NCBI GenBank assembly: GCA_946481355.1
Contig: CAMLNH010000026.1
Span: 1 to 13,583 of the forward strand
Source of the DNA: an uncultured Curvibacter sp.
Lineage (GTDB): Bacteria > Pseudomonadota > Gammaproteobacteria > Burkholderiales > Burkholderiaceae
Direction of reading: 5' to 3'
DNA: 13,583 bases
Part shown: piece by piece, positions 1 to 6,046 of the stretch
Layout: every line of letters begins with the position of its first letter
Position numbering within the stretch: position 1 is the stretch's first letter
Notes under the pieces: generated by a model
Seen by the model: only the letters and a program-made list of their open reading frames with translations
Told to the model about the DNA's origin: nothing
Database searches by the model: none
Made by a program: the position numbers and the translations under genes

Positions 1-1509
1 GACTTCTTCGGCTCCATGGACGGTGCCTCCAAGTTCGTGCGCGGCGACGCCATCGCCGGCATCCTGATCCTCTTCATCAACATCATCGGCGGCTTCGCCG
101 TCGGCATGGCGCAGCACGGCCTCTCGGCCGGCCAGGCCGCCAACAGCTACATCCTGCTGGCCGTGGGCGACGCGCTGGTCGCGCAGATCCCGGGCCTGCT
201 GATTTCGGTGGCCGCGGCCATGGTGGTCTCGCGCGTGGGCAAGGAGCAGGACCTGGGCAAGCAGATCGCCACCCAGATGTTCACCTCGCCGCGTTCGCTG
301 GCCATCACGGCCGGTGTGCTGGCCATCCTGGGCCTGATCCCGGGCATGCCCAACCTGGTCTTCCTCTCGATCGCCGGCCTGATCGGCTACATCGCCTGGA
401 TGCTGGCCCACCAGCCCGAGCCAGCCGAAGAAGAAGCGGCCGCGCCGCCCACGCCCGCGGGCGACGGCGAAGCCAGCTGGGACGACCTGCAGCCCGTGGA
501 CCAGCTGGGTCTGGAACTGGGCTACCGACTCATCGCGCTGGTGGACAAGAACCGCTCGGGCGACCTGCTCACGCGCATCAAGGGCGTGCGCCGCAAGTTC
601 GCGCAGGAGGTGGGCTTCCTGCCGCCGCCCGTGCATGTGCGCGACAACCTGGAGCTCAAGCCCAGCGGCTACCGCATCAGCCTGCGCGGCGTGGTCGTGG
701 GCGAGGGTGAAGCCTACCCCGGCATGTACCTAGCGATCAATCCCGGCGGCATCACCACGCCGCTGATCGGCACCGCCACCACCGACCCGGCCTTCGGCCT
801 GCCCGCGCACTGGATCGAGGAGCGGCAGAAGGAAGCGGCCCAAATGGCCGGCTTTACCGTCGTTGATTCCGAGACCGTGATGGCGACCCATTTGTCACAC
901 TTGATGCAGGTCCACGCCGCCAAGCTGCTCAGCCGCACCGAGACGCAACAGCTGGTCGAACACGTGGCCAAGCAGGCCCCCAAGCTCATCGAAGAAGTCG
1001 TGCCCAAGATGGTCCCGATCGCCGTGTTCCAGAAAGTCCTGCAGCTGCTGCTGGAGGAGTCGGTGCACATCCGCGACATCCGCACCATCATCGAATCCCT
1101 CGCCGAACACGCCACCACCATCGCCGACCCGGTGGAGCTGGCCAAACGCGTGCGTGTGGCCCTGTCGCCGGCCATCGTGCAGCAGATCTACGGCCCCTCG
1201 AAAGAACTCAACGTCATCGCCATCGACCCGCCGCTGGAGCGTCTGCTGGTGCAGGCCCTGGGCCAGCCCAGCGGCCCCTCGCTGGACCCGGGCGTGGCGG
1301 ACATGCTCACGCGCAGCGCCGCCGACGTGGCGATGAAGCAGGAAGAAACCGGCGTGCCGCCCTGCCTGCTCGTGCCCGACACCATCCGCAATTCCGTCGC
1401 GCGCCTGGTGCGCCGCGCCGCGCCGCGCCTGCAGGTGCTGGCGCACAGCGAAATTCCTGAAACCCACTCCATCCGCATCGGACCGATCCTGCGAGGCGCC
1501 GCATCATGA
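1..1509 (+). CDS. flhA: Flagellar export gate protein FlhA (5' truncated by the window edge)
   Basis: This is the export-gate subunit of the flagellar type III secretion apparatus, an inner-membrane protein whose cytoplasmic domain forms a ring that docks chaperone-substrate complexes. The reading frame is open from base 1, so the gene starts upstream; 502 residues are visible against roughly 690-700 for the family, leaving about 190 N-terminal residues outside the window. The visible part opens with the family-typical DGASKFVRGDAIAG stretch, then hydrophobic segments at about residues 20-42, 47-75 and 98-137 (the last long enough for two helices). An acidic Glu/Pro/Ala linker (about 138-165) leads into the cytoplasmic domain, with typical stretches such as LGYRLIALVD and HIRDIRTIIE. 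The stop overlaps the flhF start by 4 bp (ATGA), implying coupled translation. Identification is secure. Confidence 0.97.
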   Translation, partial: DFFGSMDGASKFVRGDAIAGILILFINIIGGFAVGMAQHGLSAGQAANSYILLAVGDALVAQIPGLLISVAAAMVVSRVGKEQDLGKQIATQMFTSPRSLAITAGVLAILGLIPGMPNLVFLSIAGLIGYIAWMLAHQPEPAEEEAAAPPTPAGDGEASWDDLQPVDQLGLELGYRLIALVDKNRSGDLLTRIKGVRRKFAQEVGFLPPPVHVRDNLELKPSGYRISLRGVVVGEGEAYPGMYLAINPGGITTPLIGTATTDPAFGLPAHWIEERQKEAAQMAGFTVVDSETVMATHLSHLMQVHAAKLLSRTETQQLVEHVAKQAPKLIEEVVPKMVPIAVFQKVLQLLLEESVHIRDIRTIIESLAEHATTIADPVELAKRVRVALSPAIVQQIYGPSKELNVIAIDPPLERLLVQALGQPSGPSLDPGVADMLTRSAADVAMKQEETGVPPCLLVPDTIRNSVARLVRRAAPRLQVLAHSEIPETHSIRIGPILRGAAS

Positions 1510-2963
1510 ACATCCAACGCTTCACCGCCCCCACTGCCCGTGAGGCCCTGGCAAAGGCCCGCCTCGCCTTCGGCGACGGCACACTGATCCTCTCCAACCG
1601 CCAGACCCCGCAGGGCGTCGAGGTGATGGCCGCGAGCGAAGACAGCCTGGCCACGCTGGACCAGGTGGCTGCACCGGCATCGCAAGCCGCCGCGCCCGCA
1701 CCCGCGCCGCGCATGAAGCCCGCCCCCGCACCCAGCCCCGCTGCGCTGCGCGCCGCGGCCCAGGCCCCGGTGGAAGAAGATGCAGCCCAGCTGGCCATGA
1801 GCACGTTGTCCTTCCAGGACTATGTGCGGGAACGCATGCTGCAACGCCGCGCCGAGGCGCGCGAACAGGCCAAGGCGGCCGCACCGCGCCCGGCCTACGA
1901 GATCATTCCGCCGGACCCCGAAAGCGCGCCGCCCGCACGCAAGGCCGCGCCCATCGCCGTGCCGCAGCCCGTCGCGCCCGCACCCGCGCCGGCAGTAGCG
2001 CCCGCCGCCCCGTCCGCCGTGTCCCAAGGCCTGGTCAACGAGCTCAGCGCCATGAAGGAAATGATCGAGGAGCGCTTCAGCACCCTGGCCTGGCTGGGCC
2101 AGACCAAGCAGAGCCCGATCCGCGCCAACCTCACGCTCAAGCTCATCCGCAGCGGCTATTCGCCCGCGCTGGCGCGCGCCGTGCTCAGCATGATGCCGGA
2201 TGACGCCAGCCCCGCCGAAGCCATGCAGTGGCTGCTGGGCATCCTCACGCGCAACATCAAGACCGATGCCGGTGGCGCCGCGCTCAAAGACGAAGGCGGT
2301 GTGTTCGCCCTGGTCGGCACCACCGGTGTGGGCAAGACCACCACCGCCGCCAAGCTGGCTGCGCTGTGTGCGCGCACACACGGCGCCGGCAGCGTGGGCC
2401 TGATCACCCTGGACAGCTACCGCATCGGCGCCCACGAACAGCTGCGCGCCTACGGCCGCATGCTGGGCGTGGTGGCCCACATGGCGCACGACCGTGCCGC
2501 GCTGCAGGACCTGCTGGGCCTGCTGAGCAACCGCAAGATGGTCATCATCGACACCACCGGCGTGGCCCCGCGCGACCCGCGCAAGCGCGACATCCTCGAC
2601 GTGCTGGACCTGCCGCAGATCAAGCGCCTGCTGGTGCTCAATGCTGCCAGCCACGGCGACACCCAGGACGAGGCCGTGGCCAACTTCGGCGCCAAGCAGG
2701 CCGTGCTGACCAAGATCGACGAGGCCGTGAAGATCGGCCCCGCGCTGGACGCCGTGATCCGCAACCACCTGGTGCTGCGCGGCGTGAGCAGCGGCCAGCG
2801 CGTGCCCGAAGACTGGGAGCGCGCCGACTCAGCGCAGCTGGTGCGCCTGTCCATGCGCTCCGCCGGCAAGTCGGCCCACGACCCGCAGATGGACGAGCTG
2901 GGCCTGTACTTCGCCCAGGCCGGCGCCACCAGCACCCATGCCCAGGGACGCCTGCATGCTTGA
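1506..2963 (+). CDS. flhF: Flagellar biosynthesis GTPase FlhF
   Basis: FlhF is an SRP-type GTPase that, in polar flagellates, marks the assembly site of the flagellum and acts with FlhG. The N-terminus carries the family signature (MNIQRFTAPTAREAL, then FGDGTLILSNR). A long Ala/Pro-rich, low-complexity B domain fills roughly residues 53-172. The NG GTPase domain follows: P-loop GTTGVGKT at 271-278, LDSYRIG at 302-308, the DTTG switch at 349-352 and the guanine-specificity motif TKID at 402-405. All key GTPase motifs are present, so it should be active. The 485-residue length is within the family range, at the long side because of the linker. The start overlaps the flhA stop by 4 bp and the 3' end overlaps the FlhG-like gene by 8 bp. 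Its presence next to a FlhG-like gene suggests controlled polar flagellation, which is inference. Confidence 0.96.
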   Translation: MNIQRFTAPTAREALAKARLAFGDGTLILSNRQTPQGVEVMAASEDSLATLDQVAAPASQAAAPAPAPRMKPAPAPSPAALRAAAQAPVEEDAAQLAMSTLSFQDYVRERMLQRRAEAREQAKAAAPRPAYEIIPPDPESAPPARKAAPIAVPQPVAPAPAPAVAPAAPSAVSQGLVNELSAMKEMIEERFSTLAWLGQTKQSPIRANLTLKLIRSGYSPALARAVLSMMPDDASPAEAMQWLLGILTRNIKTDAGGAALKDEGGVFALVGTTGVGKTTTAAKLAALCARTHGAGSVGLITLDSYRIGAHEQLRAYGRMLGVVAHMAHDRAALQDLLGLLSNRKMVIIDTTGVAPRDPRKRDILDVLDLPQIKRLLVLNAASHGDTQDEAVANFGAKQAVLTKIDEAVKIGPALDAVIRNHLVLRGVSSGQRVPEDWERADSAQLVRLSMRSAGKSAHDPQMDELGLYFAQAGATSTHAQGRLHA

Positions 2964-3744
2964 CACCGACAGCAGCCACCAGGCCGCCGGCTTGGCCGGA
3001 CTGGCCGCCGAACAGGCGCCACGCATCGTGGCCCTGGCCGGCCATGGCGACCGCCAGAGCGAACTGCCCCTGCTGTGGCAGCTCTGCGCCGCCTGGACCG
3101 CGCTCGACTACCCCCTGGTGGTGCTGGATGCGCACGTGCGCGAAACCGCGCAGGCCCCTGGCCTGCAGCAGCTGCTCGACGACAGCGCAGACGCCGCCGA
3201 TCTGGGCCAGGGCACGCAGGACTGGCCCATCGTGCCCGCCGCCCTGGGCCTGACCGCGCTGGGCACGCCCCAGCCCGGCACGCCCGCCCAGGTCAGCGCC
3301 GAACGCGCGCGCCGCCTGGCCGAGATCTTCCATGGCCACGAACTCATCCTGCTCTACGCCCCGGCGCACGAGCTCGCACGCAGCTTCCAGGGCAGCAGCC
3401 TCTCGCCCCTGCTCAGCCTGTCGACGCAGGAAGCCGCCATGCTCAGCGCCTACCACGCGCTCAAGCAGCTGTTGAACCTGGGCAAACTTCGGCCTACCAT
3501 CGTCTCCGTGATGGACAACCCCGCCCTCGCCACCCGCGTTTCCGGCCACAGCCTAGCCCGCAACCTGCAGGACTGCGCGCGCGACTTCCTGGCCTGCGAA
3601 GTGCCGGCTCTGACGGTCTGCCCCGGCCAGGCCGAGGAAATGCAGCGCCTGGCGCTGCGCACGCTGGAGCACGCCCTGCTGCCGACGCGCTGGACACCGC
3701 CCGCCACCGCCCACACGGCGCAGCGTGCCGTGAGGAGTTACTGA
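2956..3744 (+). CDS. FlhG/MinD-like protein lacking the Walker A motif
   Basis: This gene occupies the flhG (fleN) slot between flhF and fliA. I chose the ATG at 2956 (262 aa) because AGGGA at 2944-2948 sits 7 nt upstream; an in-frame ATG at 2938 has no Shine-Dalgarno sequence. The fold looks like MinD/FlhG: a beta strand and loop at 24-31 (IVALAGHG), a helix, then YPLVVLDA at 52-59, and later LSTQEAAMLSAYHALKQLL, resembling the TTPEPTxxxDAYALIK stretch of MinD and FlhG. The P-loop position reads GHGDRQSE instead of KGGVGKTT, so the nucleotide-binding lysines are missing, and I see no DxxAG switch. The N-terminal HQAAGLAGLA resembles the DQAxxLR activator helix of FlhG, keeping the Gln but not the Asp or Arg. 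Inference: a degenerate FlhG that may still contact FlhF but is unlikely to be a normal ATPase. The family assignment is moderate because overall similarity is weak. Confidence 0.75.
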   Translation: MLDTDSSHQAAGLAGLAAEQAPRIVALAGHGDRQSELPLLWQLCAAWTALDYPLVVLDAHVRETAQAPGLQQLLDDSADAADLGQGTQDWPIVPAALGLTALGTPQPGTPAQVSAERARRLAEIFHGHELILLYAPAHELARSFQGSSLSPLLSLSTQEAAMLSAYHALKQLLNLGKLRPTIVSVMDNPALATRVSGHSLARNLQDCARDFLACEVPALTVCPGQAEEMQRLALRTLEHALLPTRWTPPATAHTAQRAVRSY

Positions 3745-4460
3745 TGTACACCGCCAAAGGTCAGCTCGACCGCGACGCCCTGATCCGGCAGTACTCGCCC
3801 CTCGTGCGTCGCCTGGCCCACCACATGATGGCCAAGCTGCCGCCCAGCATCCAGGTCGACGACCTGATCCAGGTCGGACTGATCGGCCTGTCGGAAGCAC
3901 TCACACGCTTCGAAGCCAACCAGGGCGTGCAGTTCGAGACCTTCGCCACCCAGCGCATCCGCGGTGCCATGATCGACGAGCTGCGTGAGAACGACTGGAT
4001 GAGCCGCGGCTCACGCAAGAGCCAGAAGGAAATCGAAAGCGCGCTCACTCGCCTGGAGCACAAGCTCGGCCGCTCGCCCAGCGAAAGCGAGATCGCTGCC
4101 GAACTGGGCCTGGACTTGGCCGAATACCAGGCCCTGCTCTACAAGGTCAAGGGCACGCAGCTGGTCTATCTGGAAGACATGACGGGCAGCGGCGAGGGCG
4201 AAGACGGCTTTCTCGACCGCCACATGGTGGACAACGAAGCCGACCCCATGCAGCTGCTGCGCAACCAGCGCCTGCGCGGCGCCCTGGTGAACGCCATCAA
4301 GGCCCTACCTGAGCGCGAGCAGTACATCATGAGCATGTACTACGAGCAGGACATGAACCTCAAGGAAATCGCCGCCGTGCTCGGCGTGACCGAGTCACGC
4401 GTGTGCCAGTTGCACAGCCAGTCGATCGCTCGGCTGCGGGCCAAGATGCGCTCGCACTGA
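3744..4460 (+). CDS. fliA: RNA polymerase sigma-28 factor FliA
   Basis: FliA directs RNA polymerase to late flagellar promoters (flagellin, motor, chemotaxis, flgM). The protein has 238 residues, the usual length. Sigma region 2 is visible at about residues 13-90, including VDDLIQVGLIGL, FETFATQRIRGAMIDELR and the following DWMSRGSR. Region 3 follows (SQKEIESALTRLEHKLGR and SESEIAAELGL). Region 4 is near the C-terminus (LPEREQYIMSMYYEQDMNLKE, cut here) with the helix-turn-helix IAAVLGVTESRVCQLHSQS. The ATG overlaps the upstream stop by one base (TGATG), and GAGGAG at 3732-3737 supports this start although the frame is open much further upstream. It is the last gene of the flhA-flhF-flhG-like-fliA transcription unit and converges on the YCII-family gene. 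FlgM, its antagonist, is encoded about 1.6 kb away in this window. Confidence 0.97.
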   Translation: MYTAKGQLDRDALIRQYSPLVRRLAHHMMAKLPPSIQVDDLIQVGLIGLSEALTRFEANQGVQFETFATQRIRGAMIDELRENDWMSRGSRKSQKEIESALTRLEHKLGRSPSESEIAAELGLDLAEYQALLYKVKGTQLVYLEDMTGSGEGEDGFLDRHMVDNEADPMQLLRNQRLRGALVNAIKALPEREQYIMSMYYEQDMNLKEIAAVLGVTESRVCQLHSQSIARLRAKMRSH

Positions 4461-4478
4461 ACCGGCAGCGCACCCGAT

Positions 4479-4492
4479 CCGCATCGATGCGG
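4479..4492. repeat. 14-bp perfect palindrome between convergent genes
   Basis: The sequence CCGCATCGATGCGG is a perfect palindrome lying 18 bp after the fliA stop and 1 bp after the stop of the convergent YCII-family gene. It can form a short hairpin (about 5 bp stem, 4-nt loop). There is no T-run on either side, so it is not a canonical rho-independent terminator; it may be a weak bidirectional transcript end or 3'-protecting hairpin. The function is inference from position only. Confidence 0.35.
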
Positions 4493-4493
4493 C

Positions 4494-4937
4494 CTATCGC
4501 GCGGGGCGCGCCTCCCAGACCGAGGCACTCCAGCGCGGCGCCGCCTGGCGGATCAGTGCCAGGATCTCCGGCGGCAGGTCGCCGGCACCCGTCAGCTGGC
4601 GCACCTCCAGCACATCGTCCGTACCCAGCCCCGTCGGCGCCTTGAGCGCCCAGCGGATCGCCTCGTCCAGCGTGGGCACGTCGATGATGTAGAAACCGCC
4701 CACCAGCTCCTTCGATTCCGCAAACGGGCCGTCGACCACATGGCGCTTGCCGTTGCGCACAGCGATCCGCGCGCCCGGCGCCGCCGGGTTCAGCCCCTCG
4801 GACGCCACGAGCACCCCGGCTGCGTGCATCTCCTCGTTGAAACGCATATAGGCTTTGAAAAGCTCTTCATTGAAGTCCGCAGCCGGGTCTTCGGGGGTGC
4901 CTTCGGGGCCGGCCTGGGCCGTGATGATGAAACGCAT
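4494..4937 (-). CDS. YCII/DGPF-domain family protein
   Basis: This is a 147-residue soluble protein of the YCII-related (DGPF) family, a ferredoxin-like alpha-beta fold. It opens with MRFIITAQAG, has the central VVDGPFAESKELVGGFYIIDV region with DGPF at residues 69-72 (stretch 67-87), and continues with TLDEAIRWALKAP at 89-101. The biochemical role of most family members is unknown; many are encoded beside ECF sigma factors, but none is visible here. The start is supported by GGAG at 4944-4947, 6 nt upstream of the ATG. It faces fliA tail to tail, with the stop codons about 33 bp apart. It interrupts what would otherwise be a continuous flagellar locus and has no obvious flagellar role. Its leader contains the right-hand boundary of the cassette-like element described at 5008-5533. 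The family call is confident; function is unknown. Confidence 0.88.
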   Translation of the reverse strand: MRFIITAQAGPEGTPEDPAADFNEELFKAYMRFNEEMHAAGVLVASEGLNPAAPGARIAVRNGKRHVVDGPFAESKELVGGFYIIDVPTLDEAIRWALKAPTGLGTDDVLEVRQLTGAGDLPPEILALIRQAAPRWSASVWEARPAR

Positions 4938-5001
4938 GGTGGGCTCCGTCGGTGGATATCGATACTGAAACGACGAACGGACGGCCGGGAAATCGATAGG
5001 C

Positions 5002-5088
5002 TTTCAACGTGAAGATGACTGGCACACAGAGACTGCGGTGAGAGCCGCAGCCTGCTACTGTGCGTCCGTGTCGATTGGCATGTTATGC
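5002..5088 (-). repeat. attC-like imperfect hairpin (candidate integron recombination site)
   Basis: Read on the minus strand, this 87-bp segment begins with GCATAAC (R''-like, 5082-5088), 16 nt after the stop of the cassette ORF, and ends with GTTGAAA (R'-like, 5002-5008). Each differs from the attC core consensus (RYYYAAC, GTTRRRY) at one position. Between them is a nested imperfect stem: 5070-5072 with 5017-5019, 5066-5067 with 5021-5022, 5058-5064 with 5023-5029 (one G-T pair), and 5045-5052 with 5031-5038 (one G-T pair) closing a 6-nt loop. Unpaired spacers of 9 and 8 nt separate the R-like and L-like parts, and an extrahelical base lies at 5065. This layout resembles attC sites, which are about 57-141 bp long. 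I folded it by eye only. Confidence 0.55.
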
Positions 5089-5093
5089 AGCAT
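5082..5093. repeat. Inverted repeat, right copy (pairs with 5523-5534)
   Basis: GTTATGCAGCAT on the plus strand is the exact reverse complement of bases 5523-5534, 12 of 12 matching. It lies just past the stop codon of the enclosed ORF. The first seven bases, GTTATGC, are the R-type core of the candidate attC. Confidence 0.85.
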
Positions 5094-5104
5094 TGCTCCG
5101 TCTA

Positions 5105-5524
5105 TCACCGCTTAAAGATACCGCGGCCATCTGGCTGAGGGGATAGGAGTTCTGAAGCATCTGCATTGAGTTTTGTCCGAAGCAGCGCTTCCACAGATGG
5201 CATGTCTGCGACTTCAATCGTTAGGCTGGCACCACCGGGGTGAAGGAAAAAGCCGCAGGGCTCTTCAGAAACCTCGTCCGAGAACGCACCCTGAGGGCGG
5301 GCCGTTACCACCTCCGGATCATCACTCGATGCGGCGTGAAGAAGCTGCGCGGCCAAAGCGCGAGCGGCGGTCTTGGTCAGTCGCATGTAGACCCAGGTGT
5401 CAGTTCCTTTCAGCTCTTTCCATTCGGGACTGTTCGGAAGTACGGCTGCAGTCTCGATGCTTCCAGGCGAACTGATAGCCCAGACTGCAGCAACGGCATC
5501 AGAGGGGCAAAGAAGAGACTTCAT
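5105..5524 (-). CDS. Hypothetical protein, the cargo ORF of the cassette-like element
   Basis: I do not recognise this 139-residue protein. It has no signal peptide or membrane segment, is mildly acidic, has a central Ala-rich helical stretch (TKTAARALAAQLLHAASSD) and a C-terminal half containing FFLHPGGASLTIEVADM, which looks like beta structure, followed by a helix. The start chosen is the ATG at 5524, because it lies 9 nt inside the predicted cassette boundary; an in-frame ATG at 5602 would extend it across the inverted repeat and the upstream promoter-like sequence. No Shine-Dalgarno motif precedes either start, which is common for cassette genes. GC content is clearly below that of the flagellar genes. 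It is a real ORF in my judgement because its frame is bounded tightly by the flanking repeat, but coding status rests on that context and composition, not on homology. Confidence 0.65.
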   Translation of the reverse strand: MKSLLCPSDAVAAVWAISSPGSIETAAVLPNSPEWKELKGTDTWVYMRLTKTAARALAAQLLHAASSDDPEVVTARPQGAFSDEVSEEPCGFFLHPGGASLTIEVADMPSVEALLRTKLNADASELLSPQPDGRGIFKR

Positions 5525-5534
5525 GCTGCATAAC
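5523..5534. repeat. Inverted repeat, left copy (pairs with 5082-5093)
   Basis: ATGCTGCATAAC on the plus strand is the exact reverse complement of 5082-5093. On the minus strand it reads GTTATGCAGCAT and its last two bases are the first two of the start codon of the enclosed ORF, so the repeat fuses the element end to the gene start. Confidence 0.85.
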
Positions 5535-5551
5535 GCGATATGGGTCGCGCC

Positions 5552-5580
5552 ACTATAGCGCTGAGGAACATCAGGAACAA
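5552..5580 (-). promoter_or_regulatory. Sigma-70-type promoter-like sequence upstream of the cassette ORF
   Basis: On the minus strand, TTGTTC (5575-5580) and TATAGT (5552-5557) are separated by 17 bp. The -10 element matches consensus at 5 of 6 positions, the -35 at 3 of 6. A transcript would begin near 5545, about 20 nt before the cassette ORF. It lies outside the predicted cassette boundary, so it may have originally served the YCII-family gene. Confidence 0.4.
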
Positions 5581-5613
5581 ACAGCGGAACCCCGCCATGC
5601 ATCCCGCCGCAAC

Positions 5614-5640
5614 AAAAAAAGGCTGCCCGTGGCAGCCTTT
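5614..5640 (-). terminator. Rho-independent terminator of the flgM-flgN unit
   Basis: On the minus strand a 10-bp perfect stem (AAAGGCTGCC with GGCAGCCTTT, 3-nt loop) is followed by a T-run; the seven Ts at 5614-5620 include the last three stem bases. It lies about 22 bp after the flgN stop, in the right orientation to end the flgM-flgN transcript. On the plus strand the T-run is only three long. Confidence 0.88.
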
Positions 5641-5662
5641 GTTCAACGCAGAGCTTCGCGTC

Positions 5663-6019
5663 TCAGGACGCAAACCCCCGGTACACACTGGCCCGCCCCG
5701 CGGGCGCATAGGTGGCCTTCTGCGTCGAAGGCACGAGGGCGTGGAGGCCGCGTTCGATCACGGCGCTGCGGCGCAGCAGGGCCTCGCGCTGGATGCCGAG
5801 ATGGGTGGCCAGTTTCTTGAGGCGGGCGCGCAGCTGCGGGCCGGCCTGGGCGGCGCCACCGATGTTTTCCATGAAGGCCGAGAACGCCACCGCGGTGTCG
5901 CGCAGCGACTGGCTGGCGGCTTCGAGCTCCAGAGGCTGCCCGTTTTCCACCGCTGCGGCCACGGCCTGGCACTGCAGTTCCATCAGGGCAAGCGGTTTCT
6001 CAAGTTCGGCGGGCAGCAT
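5663..6019 (-). CDS. flgN: FlgN-type flagellar export chaperone
   Basis: FlgN is a small cytoplasmic helical chaperone that binds the hook-filament junction proteins FlgK and FlgL and delivers them to FlhA. This 118-residue protein is almost all predicted helix, with heptad-like Leu/Ala patterns (LEKPLALMELQCQAVAAAV at about 6-24 and LRARLKKLATHLGIQREALL at about 63-82), and a flexible tail. FlgN sequences are poorly conserved, so the call leans on size, helix content and position: it follows flgM by 27 nt in the same direction, the usual flgA-flgM-flgN arrangement. GGAG about 5 nt before the ATG supports the start. A rho-independent terminator follows. It could be called hypothetical on sequence alone, but context makes flgN likely. 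Confidence 0.83.
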   Translation of the reverse strand: MLPAELEKPLALMELQCQAVAAAVENGQPLELEAASQSLRDTAVAFSAFMENIGGAAQAGPQLRARLKKLATHLGIQREALLRRSAVIERGLHALVPSTQKATYAPAGRASVYRGFAS

Positions 6020-6046
6020 GGGGACTCCGGGTGGCGGTGATCAGGA

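Larger units (their letters stand above)
5008..5533 (-). mobile_element. Candidate solitary integron gene cassette (526 bp)
   Basis: On the minus strand the element runs from the T of G|TTATGCAGCATG (boundary between 5534 and 5533) to the G of CACG|TTGAAAG (boundary between 5008 and 5007), which are the cut positions expected for integron integrase. It contains one ORF whose ATG lies 9 nt inside the left boundary, as in many known cassettes, and an attC-like hairpin right after the stop. The 5' end and the hairpin start share a perfect 12-bp inverted repeat. Two 60-base lines counted inside the ORF (5161-5220, 5461-5520) have 52% and 55% GC, against about 70% in a flgA line (6781-6840). No integrase gene or second attC is visible, so it would be an isolated cassette at a secondary GTT site. 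The interpretation is inference; the repeats, spacing and GC drop are observed. Confidence 0.55.

Noticed and set aside
1188..2768. A 526-codon open frame on the minus strand opposite flhF
   Set aside because: It is a shadow of flhF in GC-rich DNA: composition is His/Gly/Arg/Ala-rich without recognisable domains, and flhF has clear GTPase motifs.
2228..3253. A 341-codon plus-strand frame across flhF and the FlhG-like gene
   Set aside because: It is out of frame with both genes, rich in Arg/His/Pro, and has no family features.
3075..4460. A 461-codon version of fliA extending through the FlhG-like gene
   Set aside because: The added part is Arg/Ala/Pro-rich nonsense in another frame; GAGGAG and the family start MYTAKGQLDRDALI place the start at 3744.
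4957..4998. Repeated ATCGATA motifs in front of the YCII-family gene
   Set aside because: ATCGAT is a self-palindromic 6-mer and two or three copies are not enough to argue for an operator.
4494..5007. The YCII-family gene as a second integron cassette
   Set aside because: No inverted repeat or attC-like fold follows its stop, it has a good Shine-Dalgarno sequence and mostly host-like GC.
5540..6040. A 166-codon plus-strand frame opposite flgN
   Set aside because: It runs through the terminator hairpin and antisense to flgN and has no ribosome binding site.
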